A stretch of DNA of 64,000 nt, taken from the NCBI GenBank assembly GCA_028583605.1, contig CM053328.1, positions 9,440,782-9,504,781 of the forward strand, written 5' to 3'. Position numbers and translations under genes: made by a program. Origin of the DNA: Dastarcus helophoroides. Taxonomy: Eukaryota; Arthropoda; Insecta; Coleoptera; Bothrideridae. The notes under the pieces were generated by a model, which saw only the letters and a list, made by a program, of their open reading frames with translations, did no database searches and was not told the origin of the DNA. Of this stretch, positions 1 to 11,321 are shown piece after piece (position 1 is the stretch's first letter; every line of letters begins with the position of its first letter).

Positions 1-172
1 AAGATGCTCCTGGATCAACCGTATGGTTCGTATCTGGTTAGACTGTCGGAAAAAATTTGGGGCTATGCCATATCCCACAGGGCCAAAGAGAAATGTAAAC
101 ATTACCTGGTTAATGCGAGTGGACAGACCTACCAATTTCTCGGAAACAATCAGATTAATCACAACAGTTTAG
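1..172 (+). CDS. SH2D4-like SH2-domain protein, partial internal exon
   Basis: Open from the left edge in the frame of base 1 and ending at a donor (TTTAG|GTGAGT) after 172 bases, leaving phase 1. The translation is the middle of an SH2 domain: the phosphotyrosine-pocket strand GSYLVRLSE, then KIWGYAISHR, then KCKHYLVNASGQTYQFLG and NSLG. SEKIWGY and KHYLVNASG match the SH2D4A/SH2D4B type better than kinase-type SH2 domains. SH2 domains bind phosphotyrosine peptides in cytosolic signalling; the arginine of FLVR is present. Upstream exons lie outside the window. The next exon is at 22619: phase 1 plus its first two bases gives a Gly codon and the text runs on as DLVDYH, the expected end of an SH2 fold. 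Family assignment is from memory of the motif, so the exact orthologue is open. Confidence 0.88.
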   Translation, partial: RCSWINRMVRIWLDCRKKFGAMPYPTGPKRNVNITWLMRVDRPTNFSETIRLITTV

Positions 173-223
173 GTGAGTTGCATTTGTGAGATTTGTTTGG
201 GGGAGATTTGCTGAAGTGTCTTA

Positions 224-416
224 CGGTACGTTTACACTAGACACTTTATTCCGTACATTTCTCTCTGACCTAAAATATATTTTCTCTCTGACCTAAGTGT
301 AAACTATCCTCCTCCTCCCAGCTATGTAGATAAGTCTCGGATAACTTCTCTCAGGATAGTTGACACTTATGTTAGAGAGTAATGTACGCAATAAAATGTC
401 TAATCTAAACGCATCC
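224..416. mobile_element. PIF/Harbinger-like MITE
   Basis: A 193 bp element flanked by TTA on both sides (221-223 and 417-419). Termini CGGTACGTTTACACTAGACA and the reverse complement of the other end, GGATGCGTTTAGATTAGACA, agree at about 14 of 20 positions, with inverted similarity continuing through the TTTCTCTCT/AGAGAG stretch. A 3 bp TTA/TAA duplication is typical of PIF/Harbinger. There is no coding capacity. It lies 51 bases inside the large intron of the SH2D4-like gene. Confidence 0.6.
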
Positions 417-424
417 TTAGTTCA

Positions 425-548
425 GAGCTTTTTTCCTTTCATTTTTTCCATTTGTAGTGAGTTAAAAATATTGCGCGATCGAGATTTGAACCCGGGACCT
501 ATCACGTGGCAAATTAACTGTCTAACCCTTGAGCTATCTCACGTCACC
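425..548 (-). mobile_element. tRNA-derived SINE
   Basis: Read on the - strand, the head (about 545-472) carries a polymerase III A box (TAGCTCAAGGGTTAGA) and B box (GGTTCAAATC) at tRNA spacing, but the acceptor arms do not pair, so this is not a working tRNA. It is followed by a short body and an A-rich tail (AAAAAATGAAAGGAAAAAAG) close to the MITE end at 416. This head-body-A-tail layout is that of a short tRNA SINE; no second copy was seen here. Confidence 0.5.
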
Positions 549-2099
549 ATTTTTAACTCTTCTTATTCTCATCACGTACCCCCACTCTCTGTATCTTCTA
601 CGTATCAAAAATTTGAGCAACAGATAAAGAAGCGATTACTTAAAATATGTTTCTGTTGCCAATTAAATCCATGATGTACCGTCCTTTCAACGTTAGGTAT
701 TTCGTCAACGGACTAGGATTTTTCTTCTTTGTAAAATTAATGCTGGAATTTTGTTTTTATTGGAAAGTTTATTCGAAAAATCTTTTTTTTTTGTTTCTAC
801 TCTTCCCACAAAATAAGTAACTCATTTTGTGTTGTACATATACTTTGTTGGTGCCAGTGGTGTGCCGTATCATTTATGAGTAGGGAAGCTGACCTTTTAA
901 AAGATTAATTATAATTTTGCTTTCATTAACATCAAAAAAATAATATTTCTTTCATGCGTGTTTGGATTAATCGAAATATCGATATAAATTCAGGATTTTA
1001 AAGGAAAATTTAAATTTCGAAAAGATGTTGAAAAATGTTCGACAAAAATTACAAATTTTATGTCCAGATGTTGTCGAAATTTATCTAAAAAAATTCAGAT
1101 CAAGCTAAACTTTAAATATGAAGTATTTCTTTAATGTTTAGTTTTCAGTTTAAATTTGGATCCTTATTCAAAATTTCGAATTCAAATTCTAAGTTAAAAA
1201 ATTTCAAAAATCATTTTATTCAAAGAAAATGGAACTTAGGCAAAAATATATTTTTTTCAGAGATCTTTGCAACACTTAAAGAAAATCGAAATTTCAGGAA
1301 AATGTAAATTTATTTTTCGAAAAGGCTCGACATTTTTGAAAAAGTCCAGATTATCAAATGTCGGAATTTTAAAAAAAGTCGAAATTCCGAAAGAAGTAGA
1401 AAAAAAATTGAAATTAATAAACGTCCGAAACGTTCAAATCACAATTCTGGAAAGTCAAAATCATCATTTTATTCATAAAATGGAACTGAAGCAAAGATAT
1501 ATTTTTTCTAAGATCTCTGAAACTTCAACATTTAAAGAAAATCGAAATTTTAGGAAAATGTGAATTTATTTTTCGAAAAAGTCGAAATTTTCGAAACAGT
1601 CCAGATTATCAAAGATTGGAATTTTACAAAAAAAAGTCGAAATTCCGAAAGAAGTACCAACATTTTTAAGGAATTTTAAAACAACCTCAAATTTTTAAAA
1701 AATTAAATTTTTTAACAGGATTCAAAATTTGCAGAAAAAATTGAAATTTTTAAAAAACGTCGAAACTTTCAAGTCACAATTCTGGAAAGCCAAAATTTTC
1801 AAAAAAGCGTCAATCTTTAAAAAAATATGTAAAGATGAAAATTTTGAGAAAAAGCTGAAATTTGGAAAAATTCTAATTTTTCAAAAAAAGTCCAAATTTT
1901 CAAAAAGATCGAAATTTTTAAGTCAATATTTCAAAATAGTAGTAGTTTCTACAAAAAGTCGAAGTCTCTAAAAAAATTAACATTCCTTGAAAAGTAGTCA
2001 AAATTTTGGGAAAAAAGTTTAAATTATAGAAAAATACACATTTTTAAAAAAGTCGAAATTTTCAACATAATCTTAGAAATATAAAACCTCAACATGTTA

Positions 2100-3400
2100 A
2101 TTAAATTTTTAAAAAAGTCATAATTTTCAAAAAAAAGTCGAAATTTCCAATCTAAAAGTCGACATTACGAGAAAAAGCTAAAATGTTGAAAAAATACAGT
2201 TTTGAAAAGGTTATTTGTTGAAATGTCTAAATTGTCAAAAAAGTCCAAATTTTCATTAATAAATCTAAATTTAAAAAAAAATCCAATTTTCAAAACAAAT
2301 TTAAATTTTTAACAAAAGTAAAATTTTTCAAAGAATTTTAAAAATTACGAAGAAAGTCGAAATTTCGAGAAAAATTTAAAATTTTGAGAAAAGGTCATAA
2401 TTTCTTAAAAAAGTCGAAGTTTCCAATAAAAAAGTCGACTATTACGAGAAAAAGCTAAAATGTTGAAGAAAAATAGTTTTGAAAAGTTAATATGTTAAGA
2501 TGTCTAAATTGTCAAAAAAGTCCAAATTTTCATTAATAAATCTAAATTTAAAAAAAATCCAATTTTCAAAACAAATTTAAATTTTTAACGAAAGTAAAAT
2601 TTTTCAAAGAATTTTAAAAATTACGAAGAAAGTCGAAATTTCGAGAAAAATTTAAAATTTTGGGAAAAAGTCATAATTTCCAAAAAAAAGTCGAAATTTC
2701 CAATAAAAAAGTCGACATTACGAGAAAAAGCTAAAATGTTGAAGAAAAATACAGTTTTGAAAAGTTAATATGTTGAAATGTCTAAATTGTCAAAAAAGTC
2801 CAAATTTTCATTAATAAATCTAAATTTAAAAAAATCCAGTTTTCAAAACAAATTTAAATTTTTAACGAAAGTAAAATTTTTCAAAGAATTTTAAAAATTA
2901 CGAAAAAAGTCGAAATTTCGAGAAAAATTTAAAATTTTGGGAAAAAGTCATAATTTCCCCAAAGAAAAAGTCGAAATTTCCAATAAAAAGATCGACATTA
3001 CGAGAAAAAGCTAAAATGTTGAAAAAAAATGCAGTTTTGAAAAGTTAATATGTTGAAATGTCTAAATTGTCAAAAAAGTCCAAATTTTCATTAACAAATC
3101 TAAATTTAAAAAAAATCCAATTTTCAAACAAAATCAAAATTTTCAAAAAATTTCAAAATTCTAGAAAAAGTTGAATTTTCAAAAAATTTGGACCTTTCCA
3201 AAAAGTAGCCAAAATGTCACGACAAAAAACTAGATTTTAGAAAAAATCAAATTTTCAAAGAGTGGAAATTTTCGATAAAAGTTAAAGCTTGGACAGATAG
3301 CCAAATTTTTTTTAAAAAAGTCGAAATTTCCAATAAAAAAAGTCGTCGTTGCGAGAAAAGGTTACCAAGTTAAAATAAGACAGTTGTGAAATGTTAATAG
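2100..3400. repeat. Tandem array, about 280 bp unit, inside hAT-1
   Basis: Landmark ACGAGAAAAAGCTAAAATG recurs at about 2164, 2441, 2717 and 2998, with a degenerate fifth copy near 3346; spacing is about 277-281 bp. Units are themselves made of the GTCGAAATTT motif. Confidence 0.8.
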
Positions 3401-5185
3401 GTTTAAATTGTCAAAAAAGTCCAAATTTTCAATAAAAAATCCAAATTTAAAAAATCGAATTTTTAAAATAAATTCAAAGTTTCAACAAAAATCAAATTTT
3501 TCAAAGAACTTTAAAAATTACAAAGAAAATCGCAATTTCGAAAAAAATTGAAATTTTGAGAAAAAAATTGAAATTTTGAGAAAAAAATCGAAATTTTGAC
3601 AAAAGTCTAATTTTTCGAATAAAACCCACTTTTTAACAAAATTTCGAAATTTTAAATCATAATTTTCAAAAAAATTCATAATTCCAGAAAATGTTGATTT
3701 TCGAAAAACTTTAGACATTTTTAAAAAGTGGTCAAGATGTCACAACAAAAAACTTAATTTTAGGAAAAATCAAATTTTCAAAAGGTCGAAATTTTAAACA
3801 TAAGTAAAAATTTCGAGCAAAAATGTGAATTTTATTAAAAAGAGTCAAGATTTTTTAAATAATTGAAATTCTCGAAAAGTTTTTGGTGGAAATTTCAAAA
3901 AGAAGCGGAAATTTTGGATATCTTTTGGTCTTAATTTTCAAAAAAGTCGAAATTTTTGATAAATGTTATTAAAAAAAGGAATTTCTCTATATTTTTTGTT
4001 GAGAAATAGTGAATAGTGCAATTTTTCAAATAAATGGTTCAAATTCTCAACAAAGAGGAATTTTTCAAAAAAAGTTGTTATTTACAAAAAGTCGAATTTG
4101 GAGCAAAAGGCAAAAAGACAATATTTTGAAGAAAGTAAAAATTTTCAGTCAGAATTTCAAGGAAAATTTTGAAAAAAATGACAATTTCGTCATCTGAATT
4201 AGCTACAAAGTTGAAATTTTTAAAAAAGAGTTAATATTTTCAAAATATTCAAAATTTAAAAAAAAGGGTATTTTTTAAATTATTTGGGAAATAGTTTGCA
4301 TTTTCAAAAAAAAGTTCAAATTTTTAACAGAAGTCGAATTTTTTGAAAAAGTTAATAACGAAATAGTCCAAATTTCCACATTAAAAGTCGAAATTTGGGG
4401 AAATAATCAAAATTACTAAATTTCGAGTAAACAGAAATTTTGAAATTCCAAACATTTGAAAAAAATGGATGAAATATCGAAGCTTTCACTAGAAGCCAGA
4501 TTTAAAAAACAAGATATTTAATTTTAAAAAAATCGAAATTTTGAAAAGGTCAAGATTTAAAAGAGAAGGAAATTGGAAAAAGAAAGTATTGGAAAAGGTA
4601 AAATTTTGAAATGTCTCAATTTCGAAAAGAGTCGAAATTTTCAATAATAAATTGAAATTTAAAAATGTTAAATTGTTCAAAAAAGTTCAAATTTTGAACA
4701 CACTCGACATTTAAAATAATAATTTTAAAAAATGTCGACATTTCCAATAACGTACGAAATATTTATACCTTTTGGCTTCTTAAAAACTTGTACACAAATA
4801 AATTCCGATTAATTATATCAAAAATAAGTTGAATTTGTTATTTTATAGATACAATTGTTAAATTCCGATCGTAAGCGTTACTAATGTCAATAAACAGTGA
4901 TCGCAAGTTGTGTAAAAAGAAAGAGGTTTTAAAATAAAATGAATATGGGCATTTTTGGATATTCTGTGTATTAGTGCACTGGTATTTTTTTTATGTTTTA
5001 TTGGCTTTTTCTTCTCCGGTTTCCTTAATAGAAGGTTTCTGAAAATCTAGAATTGTGGAAGGAGTAACTGGCGAAGAAGAAGCCAATAAAACATGAATGA
5101 ATATGATAACGAAGGTTTCCACGACCAGAGTCAGTGCAGGATATACTTCTTTCGGGATTGGACCGTGTCAAAGAACTACTAAAAG

Positions 5186-5230
5186 TGTTCGACGTTTCGC
5201 CCACCATTGTAGGGGGCTTCTTCAGGAACA
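5186..5230 (-). ncRNA. Hammerhead ribozyme-like motif a, left arm
   Basis: On the - strand: helix I strand TGTTC, core CTGAAGA, one extra A, helix II GCCC...GGGC, GAAA, helix III ACGT with no loop, cleavage base C, then GAACA, which pairs perfectly with TGTTC. The loopless ACGT can pair only within a dimer or very weakly, as in minimal hammerheads of Penelope-like elements. The extra A before helix II is a departure from consensus. Confidence 0.5.
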
Positions 5231-5451
5231 AAGAAAAGAAAAAACTGAAAAGAGGAATATGAGGGAATATGCAAAAATGAAAGAATGAAAAGGCCAATTT
5301 CAAAACATCAGAGCACGGTAACTCAGTATGTCCACCATACCAGAGGCGAAACTCTTCTGCAGAAGAGTGCTCTAATGTTTTGAAATTGGCATTTTCATTC
5401 TTTCATTTTTGCATATTCTCTCATATTCCTCTTTTCGTTTTTTCTTTTCTT

Positions 5452-5496
5452 TGTTCCTGAAGAAGCCCCCTACAATGGTGGGCGAAACGTCGAACA
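5452..5496 (+). ncRNA. Hammerhead ribozyme-like motif a, right arm
   Basis: Same core as the left arm, on the + strand: TGTTC, CTGAAGA, extra A, helix II GCCC/GGGC (5465-5468 with 5480-5483), GAAA (5484-5487), ACGT, cleavage C (5491), GAACA. All core bases are unchanged between the arms. Confidence 0.5.
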
Positions 5497-5630
5497 CTTT
5501 TAGTAGTTCTTTGACACGGTCCAATCCCGGAAGAAGTATATCCAAAACATGAATGAAAGTAGACATTTTTATTTTATAAGGAAAGCTGTGCTTCCCTTAC
5601 TTCCATGAAGAACACGCCACTGGTTGGTGC

Positions 5631-6665
5631 TTTTTTAAGGTTCACCCCAGTTTCAGATATGTTCAGAATTCCTTAATGGTCTGGAATAGTGTCATTGTTT
5701 CATTTTACAATATCGTTGACCCCAATATCATCCGAATGGCGCAGATAGAACAGAAGATTTATAATATAAAGATGATTGATTTCTCCTGTCTTATGAAGAA
5801 TGTTAAGAATAGAGAAACTTCCTGTCTGTGGTTTAGTTTCTTCCTGATGTAATTTGTATTCGCTAAATATCTACTTTTTAATTGCATTATAAAATGGTAA
5901 TAATGAACGTCCTAGTATAAATGCCAAAATTGATTACATAACTTTAAATGAAGGAATTTGTTCCGCTACCCTGGCTGGGTACCAATTTAATTTGTAGATT
6001 GCAGTCATAACGTAAATGTTTCCTAGTAGGCTGAGTTCCTTGTGATTATTTTAAATAAAATGATGCTAAAGCGAAAGCAGGAATCCTATTAATGTTAACA
6101 TCAATCAGAAAATCAAAAAGGGGTGCTTCAGTTAGAAATGCAGTTATTTTTAAACATTTGTTTTTTGTTTTGCCAGAATCACATTTTTTTTTAATTATAT
6201 GCACATTTTGCATATATTACGCAAACTGTTTATTTTCTACAGGATGCACCGAGATTATATTTTTTAATGGAATATCCTACATTTATTGACATTTGTGGAT
6301 GTGAATTTTCGATCAAATTCTGAAGAATTTGCTGCTTCGTATCGCGATCCTATTTTTTTTAATGAGATATCGAAAATATTATAAAATTAGGAAATTGGTT
6401 GTACAATCCTAGTAATAAAATTCAAAACTTCTTTTTAATGGGAAGGTCTTCTATAAGTGGTCTGTTATTTAAACAAATATTGTTTTTTGAGTTTACCTTA
6501 GTATTTATGAGTTATATTTCAACAAATATTGCTTTTATTTTTTACTAAGAATTAAGCCAACATAAGAAGTTTTTTTTAATTTATAAAATAATCACTAAAT
6601 CACATTTTAAATATTCAAATCCAAAATTTGGTTGACAGAGTTTATTACCGAATTGGGACAAAAAG
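5631..6665. other. Intronic sequence without recognised features
   Basis: More complex than the surrounding filler, but no splice-flanked ORF, RNA gene or terminal repeats were seen. Probably original intron sequence of the SH2D4-like gene. Confidence 0.4.
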
Positions 6666-9600
6666 CATGGGCGTAGGCAGGATTTTGTTCAGGGAGGGGC
6701 AAGACTCATTGTGAGAAACTAATAAAAAAAAAGAGAAAACCGAAAAATGCCGGCTAAGTATATGTATATTTTCACCTAACTACATGAACTGGAGGATCGA
6801 ATTTTCAGATTAAATTTGAAATTTGGAAATATAGACGAACTATGGGAAAACAGTCAGAAAATTGAATTTAAAATGAGAACCGAATTTTTCGTAACACTTT
6901 GAAAAGTATCGAGATTTCGAAGAAAAAATCCAAATTTTCAAAAGTCGAATTTCGTGAAAAAAGTGACAATTATCCGAGTCGAATATAGAAAAAAAAATTT
7001 CAGTCCCCAAAAATATTTCTCTCAAAATGTTTACTTTATTTCAAATTTGTCCCAATCTTTAAATTTACAAAAAATCTTTTTCTTAAATTTCCCAAAAACA
7101 TTATTCTCAGAATATTTAGATTTTTATTAAAATGTCAATCCAATTTATGAAAAGTAAACAATTTTGAAAGAAAAGTTGAAAATTTTGAGAAAATGTTCCA
7201 TTGTGAGTAGAAATTTTTAGAAACATAATAATTTGTCAAAATTTCGAGATTAAGACCAATTTTGAGAAACAATAACGGAAAGTCAAATTTAAAAATAAAG
7301 AATTTTTTAGAATAATCCGGATATTAAAAAAAATGAGTTTCAAAAAAAAAATAACGACCTTTAAAAAATATCATCGAAATGTCGCAAAAAAGGTGAAAAT
7401 AAGTCGAAATTTCCAAAACAAAGTTTAATTTTGAAGGCAAAAGTAGAATGTTTAAGAGTAATTTCGAAAGAGACAAATTTCGAGAAAAAAAAAACAATTT
7501 TGGGGACAACATGGATTGTCATAAAAATCGTATTTAAAATAAAAAACAGTTGAAAATTCGAAAAACAGATATTTTCTAAGGTCGAATGTTGTGCAAAATA
7601 ATAACAATTTTCTGAAAAATATGAAATTTTGAGAAAATTTTCCACTGTTAGTGGAAATTCTCCAGAAACATAAAATATCGCATTTTGAAGTACAAGTCAA
7701 AATTTCGAGAATTAGACACATTTTGAAAAACATGAAATTTTCGTAAATTTAAATTAAAAATATAAAAATTCAGAAAAAACCTAATATAAAAATATGGATT
7801 TAAAAAAAAATTATGATTTTTGAAAAATACCTTCGAAAAGTCAAAAAAACGGTCGAAATTTCAATAAGAAATTTCAAAGTTTCTAATAAAGCTCAACTTT
7901 GAGAGAAAAACTAGAATTTTTAAAAATAAAGTCGTAATTTTGAAAGCGACGAATTTCGAGAAAAAAACAATTTTGAGAAAGTCGATTTATTTAGAAAACC
8001 AATTTTGGAATAAAAAGCCTACCTTTCTAAAAAACTTGAAAAATGTTAAAAATTCTAAAGTACTTCCAAAAGTCGAATATTGCAAAAAAAATTGGAATTT
8101 CCAAAAACATTTTTCTCGAAACTTTTGCTTCTTCGTTCTAATTTTGAAATAATATTTAAATTTCAATAATGAACTTTAATGTACAAGAAATATTTTTCTT
8201 GAAATTACCGAAAATACTTTTCCCAACATTATTACTTTTTGATAATATTCCAATCTAATTTTGAGAAAACGGACGAATTTCAGAAAAACGAAATTTCAAG
8301 GAAGAGCCAATTTCAAGGAAAAAGTCGACATTTCCAGAAACTAAAACTTAATTAAGTTTGAAATTTATGTCGAGATTTCGAAAATAAGGCGAAATATGAA
8401 GTTCTGGAGTCAAATTCAAAGAAGGCGACATTAAAAAAAGACAAATATTAAGAAAAATGGCAGAATTTTGACAAAAAAAAAATGATTTTTGAAAGAAGAG
8501 TCCAAAAACTTTTGAGAATAAAGCAGAAATTTCAAAAAAGACGATTTTAGGAGAAAGAGGAAAACTGATTTTAAGAAGAAAAAGTCGAAATTTCCGGAAA
8601 AGTTAAACATCGAATTTTGAGACTAAAATAAAAATATTCAGAAAAAAGCAAACTTTAAGAAACCAGTACAAATTTCTGCAAAATCAAATTCTAAAGGAGC
8701 AAAATCATTCCGATGTTGATAAAAATAAATTTCGAAAAAAAAATGAAATCCCGGAAATTTCTAAAACTACCAAATGAGGCAAAAGATCGAAATGTTCCGG
8801 AAAAAGTCAAATTTTAAGAAAAAGGTACAGTTTTGGGAAAAGTCGTTTATGAAAAAAAGCAATCGTGAAAAGAGTCAAAATTTTAAGAAAAAGACAAATT
8901 TAGAGGAACAATATTAAGATTTCCGGGAGCATAGAGGATTGAATTTTAGGATAAATTTTAATTTTTTCGAAAAAAGACGGATTTTGAGAAAAATACCGAA
9001 ATTTTGATTTTTTAAATTCGGCTTTTTTGTCTGGAACTTTCCGAATGTTTTTCCTCTTTGAAAAACAAAAATAAATTTAAGAAAAAATTCGAGATTTTGA
9101 TTAAAGGATGGAAATTTTGAGAAAATGGTCGAAATTTAATAAACATTCGAAAATTTTCAGAGAGTTAAATTTTATCGAAATTTTGGAAGAAGAACGAATT
9201 TTGAGAAAAATGAACTTTTTCCAATTTTTTCTTAATTGCTTGAATCAGAAGCAGACCTGCGTCCCAATCAGCCTTACCATAAGTCAAAAAATGTCCAATG
9301 TTGAGATAAACGTCGAAATTTTGGGAAACAAGTTGTAATTTTCAGAAAGTTAAACTTCAATTATAAACAATTCCAGGGAAAATTTTCTCGGAATTTTTGT
9401 CTTCCTACAAAATTTACAAAATTTCCAAATAAATCATTGTCAAAATTTTAACATCAATATTTTTAGTTTTTTATCAAAACATCGATCAAATTTTGAGGAA
9501 AAACGTAAATCTTGATAAACAAGCCGAAATATACAAAAAATCAAAATTTAAAGAAAATTCTAATTATGTGGAAAATAAAACGATATATTTTGAGATAAAA

Positions 9601-9836
9601 ATTCGAAATTTTAAGAAAGTCGTATTCAGATGAAAGAAATCGAATTTTAGAAATAAATTTGTTGCAAAAAAAATGTGTGAAAAAGATGAATTTCAGAGAA
9701 ATAAGTCGAAAATTCGATAACTCAAAGAAGGAACGAATTTTAGAAAGTCTCCTGAGTTGAATATAAATTTTCGTTTAGCTGCATGAGCCAGAGGGGGGCA
9801 AGCGCCCTACTCTGCCCTATTCTAGCTACGCCTATG
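6666..9836. mobile_element. E3-1: non-autonomous DNA element with GC-rich ends
   Basis: Left end CATGGGCGTAGGCAGG and reverse-complemented right end CATAGGCGTAGCTAG form a short terminal inverted repeat; subterminal GGGAGGGGC and GGGGGGCAAGCGCCC blocks contrast with an AT-rich interior. Flanks ACAAAAAG and CAAAAAAG match at 6 of 8 positions, so an 8 bp hAT-type duplication is likely but not proven. The interior has roughly three diverged 1.1 kb units (landmarks near 7070, 8195 and 9390) and no genes. Related ends occur near 14816, 17360, 58566, 60780 and 63720. Confidence 0.65.
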
Positions 9837-10288
9837 CAAAAAAGTAATTTCCTGTAAATGACGAAATTAAAAAAAAACTAGAATTTTATAAAATGAAATT
9901 CTCGAATGTTTGAGCTTGCTATTTACATTGCAAATAAAAGTAAAAATTTAAAAAAAGCTTGTAATTATGAGAAAAAAAGTTTGCCGAAAGATGATTGAAT
10001 TTTTTTTAAATCCAAATTTGAAATCGAAACTTTAGGAAAGAAAATTAGAACCTTTATTAAGCTCCAAATGTTAGGAAAAAAGATTTATTTTCAAAAATTC
10101 ATTATTTCGATAAAATCAAAGCAGCTAGGAAAGATTGTAATTTTTACATTAAAGAGGAATTAGAAAAAAAAAACGTCAGTTTTTAGCTTTTCACACTATT
10201 TCGAAAAAGTCGAAATTTTGCGATAAGACATGTTTTAGGTCCCAAAATTTTTACCGCTTGGGATCTCCATTTGATTTGATCCGCCACT
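9837..10288. mobile_element. Fragment with hAT-type right end
   Basis: AT-rich filler ending in TTTGATCCGCCACTG, which has the form of a hAT right terminus (reverse complement CAGTGGCGGATC). No matching left end or duplication was found, so it is probably truncated. Confidence 0.35.
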
Positions 10289-10352
10289 GAAAGTGGATAA
10301 AATGTAAAATAATTGACATTTCTAACCCTTATTTTGTGGGATTCTTCAATAT

Positions 10353-10563
10353 TCATAACTATTAAACTTTATTAACGATTAAAACAACATATATTAAAAA
10401 TTCCACGATGTTTCTATAAATATTTGCTAGGACCGGACCAGGTTTCGCCGATAATGCTGAAAAAGGGAAACCAGGTCTGGTTATAGCAAATATTTATCGA
10501 AACATCGTGGAATTTCTCATATCTGTTGTTATTTTAATCGTTAGTAAAGTTTAATAGTTATGA
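10353..10563. repeat. Long palindrome, about 93 bp arms
   Basis: TCATAACTATTAAACTTTA... and its inverted copy ending TAATAGTTATGA enclose a loop of about 22 bp at 10447-10468. Arms include ATTCCACGATGTTTC and GCAAATATTT. It resembles a fold-back MITE; no hammerhead core or clear target duplication is visible. Confidence 0.75.
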
Positions 10564-10789
10564 AAATGTAAAGTGATCAAGTTTTAGTTTGTTTTTAAAT
10601 ACAAATTTGGGTTTTCTTAGTAATATTGATTTTTATTTTTTGAAAGGGTTATATCTTCAAATTTCACTTTTTTCTCGAAATTAGAACAATATTTTTACAA
10701 ATCATCGATTTTTTTCTCAAAACTTAAATTTTAAACTGTAGTTCTAGTAAATGTTCACTTATTTTGAAAAGTAAGTGTAAACTTCTTTT

Positions 10790-11310
10790 TTTTGGTTTAA
10801 TGGACTGGTCCTTGGTTATTTTCAAAAATTGAAATACAAATCTTGTCCCCTGAAACCAAGAAAGATTAAAAAACACAACAAAGGTTTCGATAGCCAAGCT
10901 ATCATCTTCAGAGCGATACTTTGTATCTGCATCTCTCTGAAGATGATAGCTTGGCTATCGAAATGCGTTAGAGTAACCTAGAGATACTCTGTATCTGTAG
11001 CTCTCTGAAGATGTTAGCTTGGCTGTCGAAATGCGTTAAACTATCCTTTGTTATGCTTTTTAATCTTCCTTCTCTCATCTTCAGAGAGATACTCTATATC
11101 TGTATCTCTATGAAGATGATAGCTTGGCTATCGAAATGCTTTAGAGCAACCTTGTTGTGTTTGTTAATCTTTCTTGGTTTCAGGGGACAAGATTTGCATT
11201 TCAAACTTCTTTTTCTCTGAAGATGATAGCTTGGCTATCGAAACGCATTAAAGCAACCTTTGTTGTGTGTTTTAATCTTTCTTAGTTTCAGGAGACGAGA
11301 TTTGCATTTC
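10790..11310. mobile_element. Family-b palindromic element b1, multi-unit
   Basis: Tail GGACTGGTCCTTGG on the left, one inverted arm, then several tandem arm units to the right. Flanked by an 11 bp duplication AAACTTCTTTT (10779-10789 and 11311-11321); the same bases also occur between two tandem units at 11203-11213. Plus-strand hammerhead-like cores start near 10933, 11003, 11107 (CTG mutated) and 11213. Tandem copies joined by target sequence are a known Penelope-like arrangement. Confidence 0.65.
10933..10974 (+). ncRNA. Hammerhead ribozyme-like motif b (in b1)
   Basis: CTGAAGA, one extra T, helix II GATAGC-TTG-GCTATC (six perfect pairs), GAAA, helix III ATGCGT (loopless; ACGCGT in better copies), cleavage base T, then AGAG, which pairs with TCT upstream of the core. 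The perfect helix II and the complementary helix I support a real RNA fold; the extra T after CTGAAGA is off consensus. Confidence 0.45.
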
Positions 11311-11321
11311 AAACTTCTTTT

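Larger units (their letters stand above)
5101..5543. mobile_element. Family-a palindromic element, Penelope-like, with two hammerhead cores
   Basis: Near-perfect inverted arms 5139-5316 and 5367-5543 around a 50 bp spacer, plus a 38 bp tail (5101-5138) outside the left arm. A 13 bp direct repeat AAAACATGAATGA (5088-5100, 5544-5556) looks like a target-site duplication. The arms carry hammerhead-like cores in opposite orientation. Variable 10-15 bp duplications and hammerheads in terminal repeats are known for Penelope-like elements; no reverse transcriptase is present, so this would be non-autonomous. Caution: 4967-5087 is also missing from sister element hAT-2, so the insertion history may involve two steps. 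Confidence 0.6.
855..5622. mobile_element. hAT-1: giant non-autonomous hAT element
   Basis: Starts CAGTGGTGTGCC and ends CACGCCACTG, flanked by a perfect 8 bp duplication GTTGGTGC (847-854 and 5623-5630), the hallmark of hAT transposons. The 4,768 bp interior encodes nothing: it is degenerate AAAAAGTCGAAATTTTC motif on the A-rich strand, including a tandem array at 2100-3400. The outer 200 bp at each end match hAT-2 (50546-56967). A palindromic hammerhead-bearing insertion (5101-5543) sits near the right end and, like neighbouring 4967-5087, is absent from hAT-2. Confidence 0.9.

Noticed and set aside
472..545. Functional tRNA gene on the - strand
   Set aside because: A and B boxes are present but the acceptor arms do not pair; an A-rich tail follows, so a SINE is more likely.
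2100..3400. CRISPR array
   Set aside because: Repeat units are about 280 bp without unique spacers, and the surroundings are eukaryotic.
5101..5543. Protein gene from the ORFs on both strands of the palindrome
   Set aside because: The ORFs mirror each other because the arms are inverted copies; they share no protein-family motif.
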